From contig CM046304.1 in NCBI GenBank assembly GCA_025267735.1, positions 310,001 to 374,000 of the forward strand: 64,000 nucleotides of DNA, written 5' to 3'. This DNA comes from Mactra quadrangularis. Its lineage: Eukaryota > Mollusca > Bivalvia > Venerida > Mactridae. The number at the start of each line of letters is the position of its first letter. The stretch's first letter is position 1. Under the pieces are notes generated by a model, which saw only the letters and a program-made list of their open reading frames with translations, was not told the DNA's origin and searched no databases. A program made the position numbers and the translations under genes. Positions 21,997 through 34,053 of the stretch are shown one piece after another.

Positions 21997-23390
21997 ACCA
22001 CTTGACAACCATTGTACAATTTTGTCAAGTTTCTTTGACTTGGTTTTAATAAGGACTGTCGTGATTAACTGTTTTCTAGATAAATCGCCTTTAAATTATT
22101 TGGCAATATTAAACATGCACTGTATGCATAGTCGTGAATTTCTGTATGAAATCTCCATAAATTCACAAATATATTACTTTACGGTGTAGTACTAGCACTT
22201 GAAGAAGCATGTAAGGACTTGGTGTTGTGGTAAAACGTACCACCTCACAATCAAGAGGCTACGGGTAGGATCCCATATAAAACCTTATTTTTTGCAATTT
22301 AAACATAATCAGTACATGCTTTACAAATACTTGTTTACACGATGAAGCACGGATTCCATGATTTTTAAAAAAATAATACCTGCCTCTAAAGACTTAAGAG
22401 TGTCACGTATTAAAGCGACGAAACTTGACGAATGTATACAAACTAAGCTGTAAATCAATACGGATACTAATGAAGTGCATGTTTTATGTTGTCGAATAAT
22501 ACGTAACAATAACCTATTTTGTGTACAAAAAAACACAAAAGATGATTATGACCCTATACTGTTGGAGTTTTTCCCTCAACATTACCTATCTCGGGCTTAG
22601 CACAAAACGGTCGTAATTCGCTCTTTTTTATAGTGAGTTCTGACCATTTCGCGCTAAGCCTGTGATACATGGAACATTATCTCCAATTCTGGGAAATTTT
22701 TATTGTGAGACATTTTCGTTTAGGACATGATTTGTATCCCATTATGTGTTATCATGATTGAAACTTGTGTGAATGATGCCTAATATTTTATACCAAAGTT
22801 GCCTATATGAAACTAGGCTCAAGCTCCAAGCCAATTTTAACGGACAATAATTTAAGACATTTCTTGCATTGTTTTAATTTTACCACTGTTTTTAAATGAG
22901 TTTTTTTTAAATATTATATTATTTAAATTTCATTCAACTATCACTGGTGCAAACAAACAAACCCTGCTGATTTGAATATTCACTACAATTCTTTAGTACT
23001 TGTGATCAATAACATTAGATTTAAATCAACAGAGTTGGTGCCATTGACAGTTGAATGAGTTTTTTTTTATTTTTAGGTAAATTTTCTTTAATGTTTTAAA
23101 ACACAGTCACAAAGCCTATATATAGTCACTTGTGTGTGTGATGTTATTCAGTACTTTGAGTAAATCCTGCTAAGGTTGTTTTTGCATAGGTAGAAAATTC
23201 TAATTCATTTTATGCTTTAGCGTATTTGAATTTTTGCATTTTGAAATTCAAATGATTTCAATTTGCGATCAATTTTCGATGTATGGAATCGTTATAGCCC
23301 TAGTATTTATAAGGGTAATTCGAAAAAAAAGAAAAAAAATCATACCTGAAGAAGCTTTGAATGGCGAAATGTCGAAAAACATTTAATAAA
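21997..23390 (+). other. Probable DRAM 3' UTR / downstream region
   Basis: No coding signal. The first AATAAA I find after the stop is at 23385-23390, which would give a UTR of about 1.4 kb. The region contains the MITE at 22926-23060. Near 23347 is a 'cctgaagaagc...gcgaaatgtcg' phrase reminiscent of retroelement ends. Confidence 0.3.
22926..23060. mobile_element. Short MITE with CTGCTGATTT termini
   Basis: The left arm 'ttcattcaactatcactggt' plus 'ccctgctgatttgaat' pairs with the right arm 'atttaaatcaacagagt' plus 'attgacagttgaatga'. A longer relative occupies 48512-48695, and a half copy occupies 3235-3325. Confidence 0.6.
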
Positions 23391-23699
23391 CAAGAAGAAA
23401 CATATTAGCTATGTGTTGGTAGTGTTTTATATTCAATGTACTAAGGGTAATTCTATGATTTTTACCATATGTGCTTGTAACAATCATTTTATTGTCATAA
23501 TAATCATTGTATTGTATATTGTATAACATTATATAGCCTGTACAAATTTACCTGCGACAAGGAAGAATATTGGATCTTCAGTTACATACACTAGGGTTCA
23601 TAAGTTTCTTTACACATGTCATTTTTCATATTTTCTCTTATTTTTTATTGAAAAATTATTGCCGACACATTTGTGTCACCATTTTAGTCAGTCAAAAAT

Positions 23700-23885
23700 A
23701 AAAACAAGAATTGTCGGCAAACAGGAAGTTACATTACTGCGGAGGCAGCCATTTTGATTTGTTAAAGCGCTCTAGGGTAGCGAAGATTTTTTTCGATAGC
23801 TTTTGCTACTTAGCGAAATGAAGCGATATCTTGTAGCAAGCCATTTCCTAGTATTTTGCTTTGTAGCGATATCTAGCAATTTCCT
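23700..23885 (+). repeat. Dispersed repeat ('tgtcggcaaacaggaagt'), copy 2
   Basis: Same family and orientation as 9365-9525, sharing 'cagccattttgatt', 'agcgaaatgaagcgatatc' and 'ttgtagcaagccatttcct'. Confidence 0.55.
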
Positions 23886-24063
23886 TAGGCAAGAAACTTT
23901 TGAACTGGAGTTTATATTATATGAATTAACCTTAGACAAAGCATGCTATGTTATGAAACTGTCTTAGGTGAATTTGTACAAGCTATGCGTGTTCCATATT
24001 GACCACTATGCTTAGTTGTAACTTTTAAACTCTATATTTATATTCCTTTATCAGATAGCTATG

Positions 24064-24277
24064 CCACGCTGTATTCTGTTTGACCTCATGAGTTCAATAA
24101 TCGTGCTACACCGTATTCTGTTTGACCTCATGAGTTCAATAATCGTGCTACACCGTATTCTGTTTGACCTCATGAGTTCAATAATCGTGCTACAATGTAT
24201 TCTGTTTGACCTCATGAGTTCAATAATCGTGTTACACCGTATTCTATTTGACCTCATGAGTTCAATAATTGTTAAAC
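24064..24277. repeat. 42-bp tandem repeat, five copies
   Basis: The unit includes 'tattctgtttgacctcatga' and 'gttcaataatcgtgctacac', five times with few changes. Because 42 is divisible by three, both strands stay open as repetitive ORFs. I see no sign of a gene. Confidence 0.9.
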
Positions 24278-24510
24278 ATGGGTATATCAGACAATTTTCA
24301 TATTTTTATAGGTTGTAAATTGTATGAAGAAAGTCTGTCATCAATAATTCTTACTTAAACATGTGCTTAACATTTCTTTTTTACCAAATTCTGCGACATT
24401 CTTCTGCCTTAACTTGGATATTTGTCTGACACTTGTAAAGGTATGTGTATGTGTATGTGCTTAGTACAGCAGCCTGTTCAATAACGACTGTTAGGGAATG
24501 TTATGGGTCC

Positions 24511-24640
24511 GGGACAACTCAACCCGAAGACGACTCAACCTGTGGATAACCCAACCCAAAGTTCGGACAACTCAATCCGTTAGTAGGGGATTGAATTGTC
24601 TCAGGTTGAGTTGTCTTTGGTAATGGTATGAGTTGTCCTG
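24511..24640. repeat. GACAACTCAACCC motif cluster with inverted half
   Basis: Three to four units of 'gacaactcaacccgaag' type are followed by the same motif inverted ('caggttgagttgtctttgg', 'atgagttgtcctgat'). A direct, non-inverted cluster of the same motif occurs at 63313-63435. Confidence 0.6.
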
Positions 24641-25683
24641 ATCTTAACATTACAGAATGTTTGGGTAATTGAACATGCTACTGATTTAGATCCAAAATTC
24701 TAAGCCTCTTCAAGGCTGGTATATTGGATAACTGACTGCTATGATGTGACTGAAATAATGTTGAAAAGTGGTTAAGAGCATCATACATTATGTTACATTA
24801 TTCTCCACTAACTGTATGTATAAATATATCATATATATTATTGTATATCATGAATTCATCAATGGCTTATCTATATTTTGTGATCTGTATTTTATATTTA
24901 TTGTTTTGTGCCCACCGAGATAGTTAAATTGTTAATGACTCTCATTAGTTTTGATGGTCTTATTTGTGGAATTTATCATTGTTAAATTATCCACTGGTGC
25001 TTGATGAAAATTTTCTGGTTTTTTTTGTATATACATTGTATTTCGTCATCTGTGATTTTATCTTACTGCTTCATGTTACTGGTACATAAAATATTTTATG
25101 GAATTGAAGATCAAACATAGTTGAATATATTTATTTTATTTACTGTGTAATCTGGTACATGGGAACCTCAGAAAACTGAACACCCTTTGGATGAAACAAA
25201 ATGTTTGGTTTTCCGACGTTTTTTTGAAAATTCTGGATTACAGGGTTTTTGCTTAGTTAAAATAAAGAACAAGTTCATTTGAGACTGTGAGAATGGTTCG
25301 GTATTTTGAAGATTTCTGTTTTCTGGGGGTCATTTTACTGAGGTTTTACTGTATATATGTACACTGTGCTTTCTGGAATCCTCAGAATTCTGAACAATTT
25401 TCGGGGCCATCATTTTAAAATCTTCCATTGTCCATTTGATAATTGAGTTGCCATGTTCGATAAGATGAATGTTAACAAGGGATCCTTGTCCCTTAGAATG
25501 TTTTGTTGTCTCGGGTTACATTGCGCATGATTGATTATGATAATATTGGAAGTAAGAAGCTGTTTCATTGATTGCTTGTTTCTGCCATGTTTATATTTTA
25601 TATTGCTTTTAGTATTAAAGTTAAAAGAATGTACCTATTGTAATTGTTTTTTGTAATAATAGCTTATTAGACTAAGTATTAGA
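24641..25683. other. Intergenic, nothing recognised
   Basis: T-rich sequence with short ORFs only. No repeat family or gene identified. Confidence 0.35.
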
Positions 25684-25990
25684 CCCCAGCTAGATCTGCT
25701 GGTAGCGCCCAAGTCTACTGATTGAGGGGCTGTGGGTTTGATTACCGGGCGAGGCATACTTTCATGGAGCTTGGTCATGATCATGAAATTATTACTACAG
25801 CCATTTTCCTACCAATGATTCTTAATTGTTCCTGGAAGGGCTAAGTCTCTGGATTTAGCTGTTAACCAACTACTAAGCACATACTTTTGTCAGTGACAGA
25901 CAACTGCTTTACATACTTAAGAATCATTGGTAGGAGGGAGAATGGTCGTAGAAATAATTTCATGACCAAGCTTCACAAAAAAGCATGCCC
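25684..25990. mobile_element. Two SINE family A fragments head to head
   Basis: Positions 25684-25815 read as the SINE head and body in plus orientation ('gtctactgattgaggggctg', 'ggcatactttcatggagctt'). Positions 25835-25990 read as the body of the same family inverted ('ctggatttagctgttaacca', 'ggtaggagggagaatggtcg', 'catgaccaagcttcac'). Together they form a large inverted repeat. Confidence 0.65.
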
Positions 25991-26371
25991 CTTGTTGTTG
26001 TATAAAGATCACATGACTATGAACCCTGTTAAAGTAAAAAGCATCGTCTCAGACACAATATATGGTTAATTTTTCTGTATTTTCTCCTTTCAATAAGGTC
26101 TCGAGTAAAAGATCAAACTAAAAAAAGCATGGCAATTATTATAAAAAACTAAGTATTTTTTCTTCTTGTATTTTAGATATAACATAACATGTATATTGGT
26201 ACTTGACGTCAATGAATTCTTTTAATTTGCCACAGGGATGTTACAGTGTACGTAATTTAGCTCTTTAGTCGAAACGGCAAGATAAAGAGAAAACACAGAA
26301 AATGTATTTGGTTTAAGTCTCTGTTCCTGGATAGCTTTTCGTTAAAATAACTGTTTTTGAAATAACAATTG

Positions 26372-26590
26372 AGGCCACAAGTTGATCATGTGCTCTACAG
26401 ATTTTTTGGGAAAAAATGGGGCAAGGGAGCGAAAAAATTATTTTTAAAAAAAAAAAATTCTGTTGCTTTAAATAGCGATTTGACCAAAGTTTTTTTAGCA
26501 AGCGAGGAAATAAAAATATTTTTTTTGTAAAACCGTCAAAATTAAGGTGCGAGCGAATCTATAAAACACATGGTCAACTTGATGTGGCCT
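26372..26590 (+). mobile_element. ~219-bp MITE with AGGCCACA termini, copy 2
   Basis: The left end 'aggccacaagttgatcatg' and right end 'catggtcaacttgatgtgg' are inverted repeats. The interior 'aaaaaatggggcaagggagc' and 'gcgaggaaataaaaatat' matches 59270-59490. Confidence 0.75.
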
Positions 26591-27202
26591 GAAACTAGAA
26601 AACATTGTAGGAACGCGTATCTATAAAACAACAAAATTTATAATGTATAATTATATTATTTATTTCTGAAAAATATATATACAAAAGTGCACGCAAAAAG
26701 AACATTATTATAACAAAATGGAAGACATTTATCGACAGTTTACTGTATATTATTGCTCCTTCCAAACATAGACATTGAATACATTTTCAAAAGTCTGTAG
26801 CATCAAAACCAACTTTAAACATATTTAGTGTTCACAATTTTGCTGCAAACGAAACAATAAAAATTCGTTTTTGATAATATACAGTTAAATAAAAATTAAG
26901 TGAATCAGTTTGGAAGTTCATAAAACATATATAATCATAACATGTTCAGTTCGATTAAGGAGTAAAAGCAAGTGACTTATCTCTAAAAGAAACAAACATA
27001 GCCTAACCGGTATTTCGCGCGTTTAAAACAGGAAACTAGACACAAACGTGCTAGGGCTAGGACATTACAACATAAATTTCTTCTGTAATAACTTAAATAA
27101 TCTCAATTAAACTTAGATATCTACATACGAATACATTGTCAGATAAAAGGTGATGTTGAAAAAGTTATTTTGATTCTATAAATAAGCTCTTGTACTCTGA
27201 TA
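26591..27202 (-). other. Possible 3' UTR of the 27203 terminal exon
   Basis: No coding signal. A minus-strand AATAAA lies at 26664-26659, about 540 nt past the stop at 27203. It is a candidate poly(A) signal. Confidence 0.35.
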
Positions 27203-29532
27203 TTATGGCAATGGAGGAGGTAGCGGTAAGTCAACCTTGTTATGAGTTTGTGATCCAAGATTTGCATCAAATGTGTTGCTTTGTGCGTTTATATTTGCAT
27301 TATTATCTGAACTCCATGTTGAATATTGTACTTGATTTGTATTGTCCACATTTATCAAATTATTAGTAGGAGCGTCAACAGCCTGTGCTCCGGTTTCGCC
27401 AAGTAGTGCTCCTTGCTGATTTGAAGCTGTTGGATCAGACCCTGGAGAGAATACATTTTCAAATCCACTTTTAAAAGACACCCCTCTCTCTATAGGTAGT
27501 TCTATGATTGGTCCGAAATCTGAAAAGTTTGATGGAAGCGATGTTGGATCAAATATAGCCCAGTTGGTATCGTTTTTAAATGGAGACATATCATACTTTA
27601 TAGGCGGAGTTCCAGGTGTTGTTGAAGCTTTATACAATGGAGGAGTTGTGGTTGGAACACTTTGTCTTGTTGATGGTGTAGTCCGTACAATAGGTCTCTG
27701 CGTGGTTGGTGCTGGCACAAGATGTGCAGGAAGCTGACTATCATTGACTATTAGTTTGTCGACTTTTTGAGGATTCACAGGTTCAAATGGAGTAGGAATG
27801 TTGTTGCTAGGCAACTGATTAAAGTTATTTGAAATGTCAAATCCACTTCCTGTATTATCTGGGAATATTGGTGGTAATCCAAGGTCAATATTTGATGATG
27901 GAGCAGGTGTTACTGTGATTGGGTCAAATAAGAAAGAAGGCTCTGTGACAGGACGTTGGGTCATACTCGTACCAAACATATCAGGTCCAGGAGTAGTTGG
28001 AGTTAGTTGCTGATTTGTTACAAAATCGAATCCTGCATTCATGCGAGGTGGTTCAGTCACTATGTCAATCAATGTGTTTCCAGTTCCTTGAGAAGATGAT
28101 GATTGGCCAGCTGGGAAAATATCTCCACCAATAACAGGGTCATAAGTCAATAAAGATGGATCAATAGTTTGTTGCCTGACCTGAGTTGGTGGAACATTTT
28201 GTGTATTCTGCAATAAAGTGTTGCCTGAGGACATTGTATCAAATGATGCCATTGATTGTGACCCTTGACCTTGGAATGAACTTGATTGTGACCCTTGACC
28301 TTGGAAAGAATTTGATCGTGACCCTTGACCTTGGAATGAGCTTGATTGTGACCCTTGATCCGGGAATATATTTGATGACCCAAGATCGTGAAACATACTT
28401 TGTGAACTTTGTGATGACCTTTGACCTTGGAGTGGATTAGATAATCCTGAATCTTCAAATATATTCATTGACCCTTGATCCTGGAATGTACTTGATGGTG
28501 ATCCTTGGAAGGAACTTTGTGATGACCTTTGACCTTGGAGTGGATTAGTTAATCCCGAATCTTGTAATATATTTAATGACCCTTGATCCTGGAATGTACT
28601 TGACGACGATCCTTGATTTTGAAATGAGTTCATTGACCCTTGACCTTGGAACGAATTTAATAACCCTTGACCTTGGAGTGGATTAGATAATCCTGAATCT
28701 TGAAATATATTTATTGACCCTTGATCCTGGAATGTACTTGATGATGATCCTTGATTTTGAAATGAGTTCATTGACCCTTGACCTTGGAATGAATTTAATG
28801 ATCCTTGATCTAGGAATGTGTTTGTGGACCATTGACCTTGAAATGAACCTGATGACCCTTGACCTTGTAAAGTGTCAAAGGGTGGAGGAGGAACGTCTAC
28901 TTTACCAGACAAAGTGGCCTGTGTGGGTACTGGAGGACGTTGAAGGTTGATATCTGATGGAAGTTTTGGTTTTACATCCCAAGCTGATGCTGGACCAGTG
29001 AATGGCATTTTATTTCTGGGAAATACTTCTAAACTTGATTGGCTTACAATATTGGTATTTCCTGCAGTCAAAGTAGATGGTTGTTCTAATTTTGAAATTT
29101 GTTCAGAAACCATGGCTAATAATGATTGTTGATCGTGAAATTTTGTGGAAGGTGGATGTGTAGGCCCTGAAGCGAATGTATTGGCTGATATCACATTTGG
29201 TGCAAGGGAATTACTAAAACTGGCACCTAGCGCAGCACCAAGTCCGGCACCAAGACCATCAAAAGAGTTAAGTGTTGTAGCAGCACTGTCTTGTAATAAT
29301 TGTCCCTGAGCAGTGAAGAGCGGAGATGTGTTGATGGAGTTCATTTGTGTCTGCTGCTGATTTTGTAACATTTCCAATCTTCGTCGGTTAGCAGCTCTAG
29401 CAGAATTTTCTTTAATTGTTTTGGTATCGAAAAGTTTGTTTTCTACTGCTATAGTTTTAAATGAAGGTTCGTTTATACCACTAAGTGGCACAATGGACAC
29501 GCCCACACCATTAAACTGACCAGTCGCTGAAT
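27203..29532 (-). CDS. Candidate alternative terminal exon C: Gln/Ser/Asn-rich repetitive protein
   Basis: A minus-strand open frame runs from a good acceptor ('gtcatattacag', AG at 29534-29533) to TAA at 27203. It is 2330 bp: a phase-1 entry plus 775 codons and a stop. Starting DSATGQFNGVGVSIV, it has a short basic segment (ARAANRRRLEMLQNQ). A long repeat region follows, built from units such as FQGQGSMNSFQNQGS, then a Pro/Thr-rich part (TTQRPIVRTTPSTR), ending LPLPPPLP. The phase matches the donors of the upstream exons, so it could be an alternative last exon of the gene ending at 34054. Reading from the ATG at 29569 as an intronless gene is possible but gives no strong signal peptide. Function not recognised. 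The base composition is clearly coding. Confidence 0.65.
28255..28885 (-). repeat. Coding tandem repeat, ~30-bp unit (GQGS-type)
   Basis: The DNA unit 'gacccttgaccttggaatga' recurs with variants about 20 times. It encodes alternating SxNSFQGQG, SxSTFQDQG and NIFQDSGLSNPLQGQ modules. Higher-order repeats of about 180 bp are also visible (28380-28560 resembles 28560-28740). Confidence 0.8.
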
Positions 29533-30566
29533 CTGTAATATGACAATAAATGATTTTGATCAGGAACATGCCATTTTAAAGTGCGTAAGTAACAGTTATA
29601 TACCATCTTTAAATTGTATACTGTCAGTAGGTTAAACTACATTATTTATTTCTATAGAAAATATTAGATAGTCATAGCATTATATCTGATAACATTATTG
29701 ATAAATATCATTCATTATTCTTTACTTGAAAATTACATGCTAAAATGCATAAAATGTATAATGTATAACTGAACAAATATAAACAATGATTTAGAATTTG
29801 AATTTACAAGGTTGATTTGGAATATATATATATAGTAATGTATTAATTTTAATGTTCAAAAACTCTAGTTTTGAAAAAATGTTTATATAACAGAATAATA
29901 AAAAAGACATAAAACCCTAAAAGCCCTGATTACCTCTAGCTGCTTCCTCTACCCCTAATGAATTTCACCCATATTGAAACATGTACATATAGACAAGGTC
30001 TTAAGCTCTCAACATATATCTAAATACAGACTCACCATTATCAATTTTGTCGCGATAGTTTAATAACAATACAAGACGAACAATTCAACAAAATCGGTCA
30101 AAATGTTGAAACACTTTTTAACATAAAAAGCTTAACATTTAAATGATTAGTTATGTAAGATACCAGTTTTTAGAATGCTCAACATTTAAACGACTATTTT
30201 TATAAGAACTCTAACAATGAATACAGTGAAGTAAAATAACGGAACATCGTGTCTTTTTCATGAATCAATTTCATTAGTAACCATGATGATGATTCAAATT
30301 AATTTTTCTACTGTTAACTAACCCTCATATGTTAGTTCAATCTAAGTTATCTAAGTTCTAATCCAAGCTAATGTTAAAATATCTATTGATACCATTAAAA
30401 AGCATGTTAGTTGGATCAAAATATTAATAAGTAATTGTTAATTGCTAAAATCTACTAAGTTAAAACTATTCTACATTTTAGACGAAGCAGTGATCCATTC
30501 ACCTGAAGCACACTATCGCTAGAATGATACTCACTCTAATCTTTATTACCATATCAAAAATAACTC
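29533..30566 (-). other. Intron or intergenic, AT-rich; poly(A) signal at 30547-30542
   Basis: Nothing coding. A minus-strand AATAAA at 30547-30542 lies about 20 nt past the stop at 30567. It would serve as the poly(A) signal of terminal exon B. Confidence 0.4.
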
Positions 30567-32125
30567 TTATTTTCCCGACATCACGACATTAGACGAAACA
30601 TCGGCTACAAAATCTGCTAATTCTGCAGTTTGTTCCTCAAGAACAGCAGGATCCACTTGAGTGTTAGCTATATTCCCAACATCTGCTGAAGTTCCAACAG
30701 CAGCTGAGTTGCCAATAGTATTTGAAAACCTTACATCAGCTGAGTTGCCAATGGTATTTGAAAACCCCAAATCAGCTGAATTGCCAATGTTATTTGAAAA
30801 CCCAACATCAGCTGAGTTGCCGATGGTATTTGAAAACCCTACATCAGCTGAATTGCCAATGGTATTTAAAAACCCTACATCAGCTGAGTTGCCGATGGTA
30901 TTTGAAAACCCTACATCAGCTGAGTTGCCAATAGTATTTGAAAACCCAAAATCAGCTGAAGTTCCAATGGTTGACTGAGTGCCAGCATCAGCAAACGAAC
31001 CCATATTAGCAGACGATTGGCTCACAAAGTTTATATTTTCCGGAAAAATTGGTGGTGGGTGTTCTTGCACCATAGAAAAGTCATTAATATTAGAATTGAA
31101 GTTATTATGAGAAAAAGAGGTTTCTTGCTGCTCATAAGGTACAAATCCAGAGACAACAGTCTGGTGTAACTCACTTGTCCCTGTGTTGCCGACATTTGGA
31201 TATAAAGTAATACTAGAGTCCTGTGAAACGCTTAATGTTTTGGTTTTTGTATGATCATTCATTTTAATATCCGTCATGTTTGTAATTTCACTAATATTGA
31301 ACTCATTTACTGACCATAGAATATCTGAACCATTGCTATGCTGTGACCTAAAATCAGCCATATTGATACTAATAGGTGGCATCACACTTGTTCTGGATAT
31401 CATATTACTCAAGTCCAAAGATTGTGCACCTTGGTTGTTTGATAAGACCTCTGAATTGTGTGAAAATGACGTTCTAACATTATTCGACGTAGATGAGCCT
31501 AGATTACTCGACACTGATGTTCTTCTATCATTACTCCACGTCGATGTTTCTCTAGATGACCAAACAGAAGGTTCAGTTGAGTAAGGTACAGTCACAGGGG
31601 ATACCGTTGAAGGTTGAACCGCACTTCCAGAGGTCATGTCAGAAGTACCTCTATCATAGGTACCTGTAGTACTGTCATAATAATACTCATAACTGTAACT
31701 ACTATTTATATTGGTGGTGTTGTCAGTATAGAAATAATCATATTCAACTCTTGAGGAATTGTTGGCCTGTGTCATACTATTTTGCAAAGAAGATTTAAAA
31801 GATGTTTTGGTACTATTTGTATGTCCAGGAGTCATTTGCACATTTACGTCATGTATAATGTCCATAGCGACATTGATATTCCTATCATTAATTATATTTT
31901 CCTGCACAGAATTTAACACTTGGTCGTCTATTTGATTATTTAAATTATCAGTAGCAAAATGAACCATTGGCATTGAGTTATCAAACGTTGACACAAAATT
32001 GACATTTGACTGAGAATTGTGAGCCACAGCACTGGCTGGTCCTTCCATATAATTATCAGCAAATGTATTCACACCTGCCATCTGATTAACACTCTCATCA
32101 AATACTGTTGAATATTTGTCAAAAC
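30567..32125 (-). CDS. Candidate alternative terminal exon B: Ser/Asn/Thr-rich repetitive protein
   Basis: A minus-strand open frame from a pyrimidine-rich acceptor (AG at 32127-32126) to TAA at 30567. It is 1559 bp, phase 1, 518 codons plus stop, beginning FDKYSTVFDESVNQM after the split Gly. The middle is Ser/Asn/Thr/Tyr-rich (NSSYSYEYYYDSTTGTYD). The C-terminal third has eight or so 12-residue units FSNTIGNSADVG, ending SSNVVMSGK. The frame stays open upstream to ATG 32174, giving MIKHLLYATFFIFYIEG, which looks like a signal peptide. But its hydrophobic codons are exactly the T-rich tract of the acceptor, so the two readings cannot be separated here. Function unknown. Confidence 0.65.
30678..30975 (-). 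repeat. Coding tandem repeat, 36-bp unit (FSNTIGNSADVG)
   Basis: About eight copies of a 36-bp unit ('tcagctgagttgccaatggt' plus 'atttgaaaaccctaca'). It is open in several frames because the unit length is a multiple of three. Only the minus frame continues into non-repetitive coding sequence. Confidence 0.85.
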
Positions 32126-34053
32126 CTTCAATGTAAAAAATGAAAAAAGTTGCATATAATAAATGTTTTATCACTCAAAATATTCCTTGTTCCACATGCA
32201 ATAAAATTTATCAGCCGCATTGCTAGGAGAGTGTATGCCTTTCTGGATGCATGCTTATGCGTTGGGAATTTCTGGATGCATGCATATGCGCTGAAAATTG
32301 ATGAACACTTTGATTGTTGCCTTGCTGATAACTAAATGCATGTTGTTCCTTATGCATGTTACGTTCTTGTTGCATTTCTAAGGGTAGCCAATGTCATTTC
32401 TTGATGCATGTCGCGTGTTGCCTTGTTGATTACTGCATATCCCTTTGCTCGACTTGCATTTCTTGCAGCTTTGCTATAAAAGAAAGCTTATGCCTTGTTC
32501 TGGATGAATGCTTAAGGCATTGCAGAATACTTTACACATCGCTTGTTGCCTCGCTGATTACAGATATCCATGCATTGGACTGATAACATTGCTTCATGTA
32601 TGACTTGTGCGAAGCTTGACATATTTCCTCGCGTCTAGTTCAGTAATTTAGCAGCATGCCACATAAAAAAGAAGCTCATTTTACTATATGAAGTCAGTAG
32701 TTGGTGCAATCCTTGCTTGCCACATTAAAGGATGTATTTCTTGGCGAGTAGCAATCAGTTGAAACGGTAGCTGGGCAAGCTAGCACTTGATAAAGATGCA
32801 GTGCGTTTGGATAAAATCTCTAATTGCGTCACTTGCCGAATTAAGGTAAGTACCTCTTGAAATATTACGTGATGTATGTGTCTTTCTTGTCATGTTTCTC
32901 TAACTATCATTTAAGTTGCACTTAGATGCATAAGGCTTTATACTCGCTTTTTAACGTCAAGATGCTAGTTATGTGTTACGTAACCTGACCACAAAGTGTC
33001 CCGATTGCTGTTTGGCTAATCAAATTAAAAAGAATACAATCTTTTATTCGCAGGCATTAGTTATTTTACGCCTCGCAGTTTTATTGAATGCAATTTAAAA
33101 GAACATACTACATAATATGGTTTTCGTGTAATATATATTCAAATGCCTGCAAATTTTACAATATGAATAAAACGCCTACCAATAATTACAACAAATATGA
33201 TCAAATTGTTTCATATATAAATAAGTAAGAATATACACATGTATTTGATACATGAAATACAAGCAATGCCTATAACGATTTCACTTGATATGGTATCTTA
33301 GAAAATAATTATGCAAAGCGATTTAATAGTAATTATGTTTTATTTTTCCCGGAGATAAGCTAGCATTTTCAAGATAATAAATAATAAGATATAAAATGGA
33401 ATTTGATAAAATAAATTACATATCATACATGGTTTCATTAAATAATTGTTGTATTTAGTTTGTGTGTATTTTGATTTTAAAAAATGGATTTACAAAATAT
33501 ATATTATTAAAATGAACTATATTTTACAAAATATTATGAATTGATATGGCCTTGTTGGCATACAAAAATACTTACAAAAATATGGCAACTATCAATCAGG
33601 AATACAAAAGAAAAAATAATAACTAAATGCATCACATTTGAGCATAAAATCAGTTGGTGTATTCACACGTACTTAAACGTGTACTTAAACATAATACTTA
33701 AAGCCACGTAGCCTAGTAAACCACAATTATAATATACATTGACTTAACTAATATATGTAATACAATTTATGGTATTTGTCAAAACATTAATTAATTACTA
33801 CAGAATTTAACTGGTTAAGCAAGATGGAGATTCTAGTAAACGCCAAAATGGCACACTTTCTGTGCCTTGAATTAACTTTAGAGCCACACATTATAAAAAG
33901 GGAATTTGTAAGCATGTTTATACAAAAATAATAGATTTATAGATTTTCCTAATTTTGATGAAATAAAATCAGCTTAAATGGCTTTAAGGATTGAAAATAT
34001 ATAAAATACAAATGCAGCTTATATTATTTCATACTAAATTTTCTACAAATAAA
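32126..34053 (-). other. Intron or intergenic between terminal exons; degenerate 'gcatg' region
   Basis: At 32180-32700 there are loosely repeated phrases such as 'ttgttgccttgctgat' and 'tgatgcatg', a degenerate ~45-bp array. The rest is AT-rich. A minus-strand AATAAA at 33344-33339 is the likely poly(A) signal for the exon ending at 34054, giving about a 0.7-kb UTR. Confidence 0.4.

Noticed and set aside
23345..23392. Hammerhead ribozyme of a Penelope-like element ('cctgaagaagc' ... 'gcgaaatgtcg')
   Set aside because: The core CTGATGA and GAAAC motifs are degenerate and I could not lay out three stems.
24051..24318. ORFs on both strands with MRSNRIRC / LFDLMSSIIV repeats
   Set aside because: They are products of the 42-bp tandem repeat; no splice sites, codon bias or homology.
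28147..28458. Plus- and minus-strand ORFs rich in KVKGH or VTLDLG
   Set aside because: Shadow frames of the repeat-bearing terminal exon at 27203-29532.
30661..30978. Plus-strand ORFs with SAELPMVFENPT repeats
   Set aside because: Frame shadows of the 36-bp coding repeat; they do not continue beyond it, whereas the minus frame does.
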